The notes under the pieces were generated by a model. That model made no database searches. It saw only the letters and a program-made list of their open reading frames with translations, and was not told where the DNA came from. Shown here piece by piece: positions 1-6,008 of a stretch of DNA of 6,008 bases; the first letter of the stretch is position 1; the number at the start of each line of letters is the position of its first letter. Both the position numbers and the translations under genes were made by a program. The stretch is from contig JBKJLF010000838.1 in assembly GCA_046597185.1 (NCBI GenBank), positions 1 through 6,008 of the forward strand. Direction: 5' to 3'. Source of the stretch: CAMBDR01 sp046597185. Lineage in GTDB: Bacteria > Pseudomonadota > Gammaproteobacteria > Burkholderiales > Burkholderiaceae_D.

Positions 1-90
1 CAAAAGTGGATACAAAAGTGGATACAAAAGTGGATACAAAAGTGGATACAAAAGTGGATACAAAAGTGGATACAAAAGTGGATACAAAAG
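1..90. repeat. 12-bp direct tandem repeat array (7.5 copies, truncated by window edge)
   Basis: The unit CAAAAGTGGATA repeats head to tail seven times without any mismatch (1-84). It is followed by a half unit CAAAAG (85-90), after which the sequence becomes unrelated. The first base of the window is already inside the array, so its true length is unknown. The unit length is a multiple of three and no unit contains a stop, so all six frames stay open through it. On the plus strand the frames read QKWI, KSGY or KVDT repeats. It lies 27 bp beyond the stop codon of the leftward histidine kinase gene, where a terminator might be expected. Perfect identity suggests a recent or actively slipping minisatellite (VNTR). 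It has no spacers, so it is not a CRISPR. Its function is unknown. Confidence 0.97.
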
Positions 91-117
91 GGCAGGCAAT
101 CGGGCCGAAACTTGCAA

Positions 118-1719
118 TTAAATCGGCTCCACCACACTCGCCTCCGGTGCCACAAACGGGATGACCAGAATAAACCGGGTGCCGCGTTCGTGCTCACTCT
201 CCACCCGTATTGTGCCACCCAATACATGGGTGGTCAGGTTGTAGACAATATTCAAACCCAAACCACTGCCACCGCGCCCCAGCTTGGTGGTAAAAAACGG
301 GTCAAAAATACGCTTCTGATGGGTATCCGGGATGCCGCAACCATTGTCGGCGATGATGATTTCGACTTGATGGCCCAGCAGGGCGGTGGCGCTAATGGTA
401 ATGGTGCCATCGATTTGATGCTCAAAGCCGTGTAAGAGCGCATTGTTAATTAAATTACTGATGATTTGGCCCAGTGGGCCAGGGTAGCTATCGAGCCTTA
501 TTCTGGGTGGAATCCGGCTTTCAATATGATGGGTGCTGCGCTTCATACCGGGGGCCATGGTGATGATGATTTCGGCGATGACTTCGTCCAAATCGAACTG
601 GCGTCGTTTGGCACTGGTGCGGTCTACCGCCACTTGCTTGAAACTGCCAATCAGTTCGCCCGCATTATGCAAATTGCGAATTAACATATCGGCCGCTTTT
701 TGCGTATTTTCCAGATAGTTATCCAAATCCGAACGCTTTAATCCCGTTGCCATTAAAAGCTTGAATTGACGCACCAGGTCTTGCAAGGTGCTGGCCACGG
801 TAATGCTATTGCCGATCGGGGTGTTGAGCTCATGCGCGACACCCGCAACCAGCGAGCCAAGCGCGGCCATGCGCTCGGAGCGCTGAATTTCATCCTGTGC
901 GGTTTTTAAGTGGGTCAGGGCATCCATCAAACCTTGATTGGCTTGGTTCAAGGCTTCGGTGCGCTCTTCGACCTTATGTTCCAGGGTGGCGCTAAATTCG
1001 CGGATTTGCTCGATATAGTGATTCAACTTGTCGCGCATTTGCTCCAGCGTGCTGGCCAAATCGCCCATTTCGTCATCGCGCAGAATATGCACCGAGTGGA
1101 TCAAATCATTTTGTGCCAGACGCTGGGCATCGTCTTGTAATGTTCGCAGCGGACGCATGACGCGGCGTTCAAATAACAGCAACAGGAGAAAAAACGAAAT
1201 CGCCAATTGCAATAGCAAACCCGCCGCCACTTTGAAGGTATTGATCAGAAATTGCCGTTCCACAAAGGCGGTACTCATTTCAATATGGGCACGCCCGATC
1301 AGTTTTTCATTCCACACCAGCCTGCGGGTTTGGCGTACCACGGTGCCAGCGCGCCGCTCCGGTTTTTCGGTGCTGAGAAAGCGTCCCAGCGAGGCATCTT
1401 CGATGGTGATATTGATGACATCGGGATTAAGCATCACCGAATCAATAAAGGTTTGTGCCGCCTGCTTATCGACATGCCACACTGGCCCCGGCATGGTTTG
1501 CTCCAGCATGGTGCCATATTGCTGTTGCAATGCGTGTACGCGCTGATCCACTTCACGCCGATACGAATCCAGTGCCAGAATCGGCCCGACCACCAACGCC
1601 GGTAGTAAAATGCCCAAGGCAATACCCAAAATAATGGCACTCTTTAATGAGCGTTTGGCGCGGCTAAATCGGTTCCTACAAGATCGCAAGAATGCTGTCA
1701 TCACCGTAATCATGCTCAT
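118..1719 (-). CDS. HAMP-containing membrane sensor histidine kinase
   Basis: A 533-residue inner-membrane histidine kinase that should autophosphorylate in response to a periplasmic cue. A basic N-terminus is followed by a membrane helix at about 28-50, a periplasmic domain at about 51-163, a second helix at about 164-183, HAMP at about 184-236, and a coiled coil at about 237-281. The H-box has phospho-accepting His296 in AHELNTP. ATP-binding parts follow: N-box around Asn426 (NLINNALLHG), G1 DNGCGIP at 458-464, F-box DPFFTTK at 473-479, and G2 GRGGSGLGL at 481-489. All catalytic boxes are intact. The ExxT pattern just after His296 (Glu297, Thr300) is the type associated with phosphatase activity in HisKA kinases. 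There is no receiver domain. The start ATG (1717-1719) overlaps the upstream TGA in ATGA, and an AGG sits 7 nt before it, which favours it over Met3 or Met7. The partner regulator and the signal are unknown; the periplasmic part resembles CHASE/Cache-like sensors only loosely. Confidence 0.95.
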   Translation of the reverse strand: MSMITVMTAFLRSCRNRFSRAKRSLKSAIILGIALGILLPALVVGPILALDSYRREVDQRVHALQQQYGTMLEQTMPGPVWHVDKQAAQTFIDSVMLNPDVINITIEDASLGRFLSTEKPERRAGTVVRQTRRLVWNEKLIGRAHIEMSTAFVERQFLINTFKVAAGLLLQLAISFFLLLLLFERRVMRPLRTLQDDAQRLAQNDLIHSVHILRDDEMGDLASTLEQMRDKLNHYIEQIREFSATLEHKVEERTEALNQANQGLMDALTHLKTAQDEIQRSERMAALGSLVAGVAHELNTPIGNSITVASTLQDLVRQFKLLMATGLKRSDLDNYLENTQKAADMLIRNLHNAGELIGSFKQVAVDRTSAKRRQFDLDEVIAEIIITMAPGMKRSTHHIESRIPPRIRLDSYPGPLGQIISNLINNALLHGFEHQIDGTITISATALLGHQVEIIIADNGCGIPDTHQKRIFDPFFTTKLGRGGSGLGLNIVYNLTTHVLGGTIRVESEHERGTRFILVIPFVAPEASVVEPI

Positions 1720-1729
1720 GGCACAGCCT
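1716..1729 (-). promoter_or_regulatory. ATGA stop/start overlap with internal ribosome-binding site
   Basis: The TGA of the c-di-GMP enzyme (1716-1718) and the ATG of the kinase (1717-1719) share bases, which is the classic arrangement for translational coupling by a re-initiating ribosome. An AGG on the minus strand (1729-1727) lies 7 nt before the ATG and can act as a weak Shine-Dalgarno. In the mRNA it falls within a short CACA-GGC-TGTG inverted repeat (1732-1722), so it may be partly masked until the upstream ribosome passes. The overlap is read directly; coupling is inferred. Confidence 0.75.
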
Positions 1730-4535
1730 GTGATTTTAGCGCCAGCTCAAATTCGCCAATCGGGACCGGGCGGCCAAACAAATAGCCTTGAAAACGGGTA
1801 CAGCCTTTGCTGAGTAAAATATCGTGTTGTTCGCCCGTTTCCACGCCTTCGGCAATGACATCCAGATTCAAGCTGTGCGCCATCGCGATAATGGTTTGCA
1901 CGATGGCGCGGTCACTGGCATTTTCGGCTAAATCATGGACAAAAGACTGATCGATTTTTAATTGATCCAGCGGCAGCCGTTTCAGGTACTGCAGCGAGGA
2001 GTAGCCGGTGCCGAAATCATCGAGTGAAAATTGGATGCCAATATTTTTTAAGGATTGAATAGTTTGAATCGTCACATCGGTTTTATCGATCAGCATGCTC
2101 TCGGTTAGTTCCAATTTTAAGCGACGCGGATTGACGGCATGGTGTTGTAGCGCATGCTCCACCTGGCTGACAAAACCAGCCTGGTGGAATTGCTTGGCAC
2201 TGACATTGATGGCCAACTCCAGTTTCTCAGTGAACGGGTCATCTTGCCAGGCACTTAATTGGGCGCAGCCGGTCTCTAAAACCCACTGGCCGATGGGTAA
2301 AATCAAGCCCGATTCTTCGGCCACCGGTATAAATTTTGCTGGTGGCACCAAGCCGCGTTGTGGATGGTTCCAGCGCAATAAGGCTTCGGCCCCTATTGGC
2401 GACCCGTTTTGATCTACCTGAACCTGATAATACAGGCACAATTGGTGTTGTCCCAATACCTTGTGCAATTCGTTTTCCAGGGCGGCGCGCGCCGCGATAC
2501 GGGTTTGCATTTGGGGGTCGAAAAAACAAATTGTATTGCGCCCCAGGGTTTTGGCCTGGTACATGGCAATATCGGCTTGTTTGAGCAAATCGTCCTGATT
2601 AATTTGGTGGCCGTGGAACTGGGTGGCACCAATACTGGCGGCGCAACGAAACTCATGCGTTTCCAGGTGGTAGGTTTGGTTGAGTGCCGTCAGAATCTTT
2701 TTGCCCACGGTTTCGGTTTGGTTGGCCGATTCCAGCATATCCCGGCTCAGGCGCTCCAGCATGACGACAAATTCATCCCCGCCCAAACGCGCTACGGTGT
2801 CGGTTTCGCGCACGCAGCCGCTTAAACGCTGTGCCACCTGTTGCAATAGCAGGTCGCCCATACTGTGGCCGAGTGTATCGTTGATCATCTTGAAATGATC
2901 CAGATCGATGAACAAAATCGCGCCCGAGGTTTCATTGCGTACACTCGCTGCCAAGGCTTGCTTGGTGCGGTCCAGCAAGAGGCGGCGGTTCGGTAACAAG
3001 GTGAGGGGATCATAAAAAGCCAGGTTTTGGATTTCATCAGCGGCGGCTTTGCTTAAGGTGATGTCATTAAAGGTCGCCACGTAATTGGTTATCTTGCCGG
3101 CGTTGTCACGCACCGCCGTAATGATCAGGTATTCCGGATAGACTTCGCCATTTTTGCGGCGATTCCAGATTTCACCTTCCCACGCGCCGCTTTGCAACAG
3201 GCTTTGCCACATCTGACTATAAAACTCGGGTTCGTGCCGACCGGAACGCAAAATTCGGGGATTTTGGCCAATAATCTCGTCGGGGCTAAAGCCGGTGATG
3301 TCGGTGAACGCGCGGTTTACCCGTAAAATCGTGCCATCGGCATCGGTGACGGTCATGCCTTCTTGCGATTCAAAGGCAATGGCGGCGATGCGCAAATCAT
3401 TTTCGACCAATTTGCGTTCGGTAATATCGTCACTCACCGAAAGCCACACCGGGCCATATTGCGGGTGGATAAAATTCGATACCGAGGTAAAGGCCCAGAA
3501 TTGACTGCCATCCTTGCGTTGGCAATACACTTCGCCACTCCACACCCCGGACTTTTCCAGTTCGCTGATGATGAGGTGCGCCATGCCTTCCGGGCTTTTA
3601 TCGGTTGCCGCATTGATGGTGCTGATTTGCTGGCCGATCAATTCACCTGCGGCATAACCAAATAAAGCGTCAAAGCGGGGGTTGGTGTAGATAATGCTTT
3701 TGGTTCTGATGTGGGTGAGGACGATGCCTTTGGGCATGCTGTCAAGAATATTGCTGCGCAGGCGCTCGGCCTCGTTGGCTGCGGCGCGTTTGCTGATATC
3801 TCGGTCAATGCCATGAAAACCGATCAACTCGCCATCCAGATTAAAGATTGCCGAAGCATTCGATTCCAGGGTTTTGTAGTCGCCACTCTTGGTGCGCCAA
3901 CGCAATACCAGGCCGCGCCATCCGTTTTTGGTTTGCACCGCCTGAGTCAAGGCACTGTGTACTTTGGCTTGATCATCGGCATGGATCAGTTCGGTGGGGG
4001 CTAATTCGATCAATTCGTTGGTACAAAAACCCAACATCGGGGTCGAGCGATTATTGCTGTAACTGAGCCGAAATTCCAGGTTGCGCGTCCAAATCCAATC
4101 GGACGAGCCATTCAGCAAAGCTTGATAACGGGCGTCGCTTTCGGCCAACAGTAATTCCGATTCCTTGCACGAGGTAATATCCACGGCCACGCCGCCAAAA
4201 AAGCGTTGTCCGGTTTCATTAGTAAATAAAAATTTGGAGCCAAACCACCAGGAAACCGAACCATTGGCGGCGGTGGCTTTTTCAATCACTTCGATCGGGC
4301 CGGATTGGGTCAGTAGTTTTAAATCATTTTGCCGGTAAGAATCCGCTTCCGGCGCGGGCCACAGCTCGCATTCGGTTTTTCCATAGGCATAGTCGCGCGT
4401 CCAACCAAATTGGCGCAGGTAGTTGTTGCTGGCAAACACCAAACGGCCGGTCTCATCTTTGAGCCAAGCCACCACTGCCGTATGTTCCAAAAACAACTCA
4501 AGTTGTTGTCGATTGCCGTCTTGTTCGTTAATCAT
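1716..4535 (-). CDS. Four-PAS GGDEF-EAL c-di-GMP diguanylate cyclase/phosphodiesterase
   Basis: From ATG 4533-4535 this encodes 939 residues, with no membrane segment, so it should be cytoplasmic. Four PAS domains lie at about 12-125, 133-250, 258-376 and 382-494. A GGDEF domain (about 500-668) has an exact GGDEF motif at 585-589 and a canonical inhibitory I-site RETD at 576-579. An EAL domain (about 685-935) has EAL at 717-719, Asn777 in INVSAKQF, Glu809 in ELTES, DDFGTGYSS at 839-847, Lys860 and AEGVET at 895-900. No expected catalytic residue is missing, so it could make or hydrolyse c-di-GMP, or switch between the two. The frame extends 31 codons upstream to a TTG at 4626-4628. That TTG lies inside the predicted -35 box, and the extension has no PAS character, so the ATG is preferred even though it lacks a clear Shine-Dalgarno sequence. 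It is the first gene of a two-gene operon with the kinase. PAS ligands are unknown. Confidence 0.95.
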   Translation of the reverse strand: MINEQDGNRQQLELFLEHTAVVAWLKDETGRLVFASNNYLRQFGWTRDYAYGKTECELWPAPEADSYRQNDLKLLTQSGPIEVIEKATAANGSVSWWFGSKFLFTNETGQRFFGGVAVDITSCKESELLLAESDARYQALLNGSSDWIWTRNLEFRLSYSNNRSTPMLGFCTNELIELAPTELIHADDQAKVHSALTQAVQTKNGWRGLVLRWRTKSGDYKTLESNASAIFNLDGELIGFHGIDRDISKRAAANEAERLRSNILDSMPKGIVLTHIRTKSIIYTNPRFDALFGYAAGELIGQQISTINAATDKSPEGMAHLIISELEKSGVWSGEVYCQRKDGSQFWAFTSVSNFIHPQYGPVWLSVSDDITERKLVENDLRIAAIAFESQEGMTVTDADGTILRVNRAFTDITGFSPDEIIGQNPRILRSGRHEPEFYSQMWQSLLQSGAWEGEIWNRRKNGEVYPEYLIITAVRDNAGKITNYVATFNDITLSKAAADEIQNLAFYDPLTLLPNRRLLLDRTKQALAASVRNETSGAILFIDLDHFKMINDTLGHSMGDLLLQQVAQRLSGCVRETDTVARLGGDEFVVMLERLSRDMLESANQTETVGKKILTALNQTYHLETHEFRCAASIGATQFHGHQINQDDLLKQADIAMYQAKTLGRNTICFFDPQMQTRIAARAALENELHKVLGQHQLCLYYQVQVDQNGSPIGAEALLRWNHPQRGLVPPAKFIPVAEESGLILPIGQWVLETGCAQLSAWQDDPFTEKLELAINVSAKQFHQAGFVSQVEHALQHHAVNPRRLKLELTESMLIDKTDVTIQTIQSLKNIGIQFSLDDFGTGYSSLQYLKRLPLDQLKIDQSFVHDLAENASDRAIVQTIIAMAHSLNLDVIAEGVETGEQHDILLSKGCTRFQGYLFGRPVPIGEFELALKSQAVP

Positions 4536-4599
4536 CGATAAAAGTACCAAGCGAATAATGAAAAGGAAAATCGTCCGTTTTTTTGATGATCCTGGCTTT

Positions 4600-4628
4600 A
4601 GTATCGCTCGGCTGGGGTGGTACGTCAA
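4600..4628 (-). promoter_or_regulatory. Predicted sigma70-type promoter for the PAS-GGDEF-EAL / kinase operon
   Basis: On the minus strand TTGACG (4628-4623, five of six matches to consensus) is followed by a 17-nt spacer and GATACT (4605-4600, four of six matches). The expected start is near A4593, giving a leader of about 58 nt to ATG 4535. The promoter overlaps the alternative TTG start at 4626-4628, which therefore could not be on this transcript. Found by eye only. Confidence 0.5.
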
Positions 4629-4646
4629 ATGTCTTTCATTTCAGCG

Positions 4647-4652
4647 TACAAT
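4647..4652 (+). promoter_or_regulatory. Predicted -10 box for the rnm-type gene
   Basis: TACAAT matches the -10 consensus at five of six positions and lies 36 nt before ATG 4689. Transcription would begin near 4659, downstream of the alternative GTG start at 4617. No convincing -35 hexamer is present at 16-18 nt, so an activator or weak basal activity is possible. The -35 region would overlap the opposite promoter's TTGACG (4623-4628), so the two polymerases might compete. Confidence 0.4.
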
Positions 4653-4677
4653 AAATGCTCATTTCATCCACAAGCCG

Positions 4678-4681
4678 TAGG
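4678..4681 (+). promoter_or_regulatory. Weak Shine-Dalgarno supporting ATG 4689
   Basis: TAGG lies 7 nt upstream of ATG 4689-4691, a normal distance. It is a weak match, but together with the -10 box at 4647-4652 and the start of family homology (MINIDLHTHS) it supports this codon over GTG 4617-4619. Confidence 0.4.
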
Positions 4682-4688
4682 TTATCAT

Positions 4689-5522
4689 ATGATAAATATT
4701 GACTTGCATACTCATTCAAACATTTCCGACGGGGTTTTAGATGTGGCGCTATTGGCAGCGCGTGGGCTAGCCAATGGTCTGGACGTATGGGCCTTGACTG
4801 ACCATGATGAAGTTGTCGGTGTCGCGCGCGCGCGTCAGGTGGCGCAAGAATTGGGTTTGCGCCATGTGCCGGGGGTGGAAGTGTCGATTTCATGGGCCGG
4901 GCAAACCATCCATGTGCTGGGTTTGCAGATCAATGAAAATACCCCTGCCCTGGTGCAAGGCTTGCAACGCACCCGCGCCGGGCGTGGGCCACGCGCCCGC
5001 GCGATTGCGGCCCAGTTGGAGGGCGCGGGCATTCCCAATGCGTTTGACGGCGCGCTCAAATATGTGAGTAACCCCGATCTGGTTTCGCGCACCCATTTCG
5101 CGCGCTACATTATTGAATGTGGAATTTATAGCCGTGTCAATGAAGTGTTTCAGCATTATTTGGTGGAAGGCAAACCCGGTTTTGTGCCGCATCATTGGGC
5201 GACCTTGGGCGAAGCCATCGGTTGGATTCATGCCGCTGGCGGCCAGGCCGTGGTGGCGCATCCGGGGCGCTATCCGCTCAGCGATTTGGCCTTGGGGGCC
5301 TTGCTGGATGAATTTAAACAATTGGGCGGGGTGGGGATTGAAGTGGTAACGGGCAGCCATAGTGCCGATCAATTTCAGAGTTTTGCCAAATTGGCCAGGT
5401 ATTATGGTTTTTTTGCTTCAGTGGGGTCGGATTTTCACGCGCCCGATGAATCGCGCGTCGATATCGGTAAATTACCGCCTTTGCCCACGAATCTGACGCC
5501 AATTTGGCACGACTGGTTTTAA
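4689..5522 (+). CDS. rnm: PHP-family 3',5'-nucleoside bisphosphate phosphatase / RNase AM
   Basis: A 277-residue soluble PHP (polymerase and histidinol phosphatase) family enzyme, close to the length of E. coli RNase AM (YciV/TrpH, about 290 aa). Family members remove the 3' phosphate of pAp and act as 5'-3' exoribonucleases trimming rRNA 5' ends. A Chromobacterium violaceum homologue has been characterised as a pAp phosphatase. Metal-binding residues typical of the trinuclear site are all visible: His7 and His9 in DLHTHS, Asp14, Asp38-His39-Asp40 in TDHD, Glu64 in GVEVS, His75, His136 in RTHFAR, His191 in AHPGRY, Asp248 and His250 in SDFH. The ATG at 4689 gives an N-terminus starting exactly at the first PHP strand. 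The 24-codon extension to GTG 4617 looks non-coding and would precede the predicted transcription start. It is transcribed divergently from the signalling operon and followed by yciO, as in E. coli. Whether nucleotide or rRNA is the main substrate here cannot be told from sequence. Confidence 0.93.
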   Translation: MINIDLHTHSNISDGVLDVALLAARGLANGLDVWALTDHDEVVGVARARQVAQELGLRHVPGVEVSISWAGQTIHVLGLQINENTPALVQGLQRTRAGRGPRARAIAAQLEGAGIPNAFDGALKYVSNPDLVSRTHFARYIIECGIYSRVNEVFQHYLVEGKPGFVPHHWATLGEAIGWIHAAGGQAVVAHPGRYPLSDLALGALLDEFKQLGGVGIEVVTGSHSADQFQSFAKLARYYGFFASVGSDFHAPDESRVDIGKLPPLPTNLTPIWHDWF

Positions 5523-5546
5523 AAATAACATTCGATTATTGTTTTT
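5521..5546 (+). terminator. Possible weak AT-rich hairpin after rnm
   Basis: Right after the stop codon, AAAAATAA (5521-5528) can pair with TTGTTTTT (5539-5546), with one G-U wobble at T5526/G5541 and a short extension across a mismatch. The loop is around TTCGAT, and the 3' arm ends in five T. The stem is almost entirely A-U, so as an intrinsic terminator it would be weak or leaky. It may simply reflect AT-rich intergenic sequence. Confidence 0.25.
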
Positions 5547-5570
5547 AATGCTAATCAGTGTCAGTTGGCG

Positions 5571-5576
5571 TAGAAT
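5571..5576 (+). promoter_or_regulatory. Possible -10 box upstream of yciO
   Basis: TAGAAT (five of six matches to the -10 consensus) lies in the 97-bp gap before yciO and would start transcription near 5583, about 37 nt before the ATG. No good -35 is seen at 16-18 nt. It may give yciO its own expression in addition to read-through from rnm. Confidence 0.35.
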
Positions 5577-5619
5577 AGGGGCTTTTCGTTTGCCCGGCTT
5601 GCCCCGGCCTTGATGTGCC

Positions 5620-6008
5620 ATGAGTCAGTTCTTCCAAATCCATCCCGATAATCCGCAACCGCGTTTAATCAAGCAAGCGGTGCAATTGCTGCAATCCGGG
5701 GCCATTCTGGCCGTGCCAACGGATTCATGTTATGCCCTGGTTTGTCAACTGGATGATAAATCCGGCGTCGAACGCTTGCGCCGGGTGCGTGGCGTGGATG
5801 AGCGCCATCACATGACGCTGCTCTGCCGCGATTTGAGTGAAATCAGCCTGTATGCGCGGGTGGACAATCGACAATACCGGATGCTCAAGGCCGCCACCCC
5901 CGGCCCCTACACCATTATTCTGGAAGCGACCAAGGAAGTGCCGCGCCGCTTGAGTCATCCATCCCGAAAAACCATCGGTTTACGTGTGCCGGAACATCGG
6001 ATTGTCAG
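5620..6008 (+). CDS. yciO: YciO-type protein of the YrdC/Sua5 (TsaC-like) family, 5' part
   Basis: Open from ATG 5620 to the right edge with 129 full codons and no stop, so the 3' end is missing (the family is about 200-210 aa). The N-terminus MSQFFQIHPDNPQPRLIKQA closely matches E. coli YciO from memory. Other shared segments are VPTDSCYAL at 32-40, TLLCRDLSE at 66-74, ATPGPYTIIL at 92-101, TKEVPRRL at 104-111 and RKTIGLRVP at 116-124. The YrdC fold binds RNA and nucleotides. TsaC/Sua5 members make threonylcarbamoyl-AMP for tRNA t6A. YciO proteins are a separate branch, and E. coli YciO does not replace TsaC. Here the KxRP segment of TsaC is replaced around residues 54-66 (RRVRGVDERHH). There is no clear Shine-Dalgarno; an out-of-frame ATG at 5613 is ignored. 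The gene follows rnm, a conserved pairing. Annotation as threonylcarbamoyl-AMP synthase would be over-confident. Confidence 0.93.
   Translation, partial: MSQFFQIHPDNPQPRLIKQAVQLLQSGAILAVPTDSCYALVCQLDDKSGVERLRRVRGVDERHHMTLLCRDLSEISLYARVDNRQYRMLKAATPGPYTIILEATKEVPRRLSHPSRKTIGLRVPEHRIV

Noticed and set aside
1..90. CRISPR array
   Set aside because: Units are 12 bp, contiguous and without spacers, and no cas gene is nearby.
104..127. Terminator hairpin for the leftward operon (GCCGA / TCGGC)
   Set aside because: The stem is only 5 bp with a 14-nt loop, overlaps the kinase stop codon and has no following T-tract on the minus strand.
1..432. Plus-strand frame 1 open from the window edge through the array (QKWI repeats) into the kinase region
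   Set aside because: After the array it is simply antisense to the kinase 3' end; the composition shows no protein family and no start is visible.
1028..1546. 172-codon plus-strand open frame inside the kinase gene
   Set aside because: It lies antisense to a clearly conserved kinase, is rich in Arg and Ser as expected for a shadow frame, and has no recognisable domain.
2409..2825. 138-codon plus-strand open frame inside the GGDEF-EAL gene
   Set aside because: It is antisense to the GGDEF/EAL coding region, lacks domains and looks like codon-bias shadow.
4536..4628. 31-codon N-terminal extension of the c-di-GMP enzyme from TTG 4626, with a short hydrophobic stretch
   Set aside because: TTG overlaps the predicted -35 box; the hydrophobic run is about 13 residues and broken by Arg, too short for a membrane anchor.
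4617..4688. 24-codon N-terminal extension of the PHP protein from GTG 4617
   Set aside because: It contains the predicted -10 box at 4647-4652, and family homology begins at the ATG at 4689.
4890..5372. 160-codon minus-strand open frame inside the PHP gene
   Set aside because: It lies opposite a complete conserved enzyme and shows no family motif.

Overview
The window looks like ordinary chromosome from a proteobacterium of moderate GC. A betaproteobacterium (Burkholderiales- or Neisseriales-like) is the best guess. That guess rests on remembered resemblance of the two right-hand proteins (a PHP-family 3',5'-nucleotide phosphatase / RNase AM and a YciO-type protein) to betaproteobacterial versions, and on their adjacency. 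It has not been checked by any search. No phage, transposon, CRISPR, tRNA or rRNA sequence is visible.

Layout. Positions 1-90 hold a perfect 12-bp tandem array of seven full copies plus half a copy, cut by the left edge. Positions 118-4535 carry a leftward (minus-strand) two-gene signalling operon. Its first gene encodes a soluble PAS-PAS-PAS-PAS-GGDEF-EAL cyclic-di-GMP enzyme. Its stop codon overlaps the start of a membrane-bound HAMP-type sensor histidine kinase (ATGA overlap). Positions 4536-4688 are a divergent control region with a plausible sigma70-type promoter for each direction. Positions 4689-5522 carry a rightward PHP-family gene (rnm/yciV/trpH type). After a 97-bp gap, the first 129 codons of a yciO homologue run off the right edge. 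There is no gene-free stretch above 300 bases.

How the genes may work together. The leftward pair joins cytoplasmic PAS sensing and c-di-GMP turnover to a periplasm-sensing kinase, made from one transcript and probably translationally coupled. No response regulator lies inside the window, so the kinase partner is unknown. The rightward pair matches the rnm-yciO neighbourhood known from E. coli and other proteobacteria. It belongs to RNA 5'-end maturation / pAp recycling plus a YrdC-fold protein of less certain role.

I did not find a clearly new system. The items most worth a second look are the 12-bp array beside the operon's 3' end, the kinase with no visible partner fused by overlap to a dual-domain c-di-GMP enzyme, and the YciO protein lacking residues typical of the tRNA-modifying TsaC branch. 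For both divergent genes, the longest open frame begins too far upstream: at TTG 4626-4628 and at GTG 4617-4619. Better starts are ATG 4533-4535 and ATG 4689-4691.
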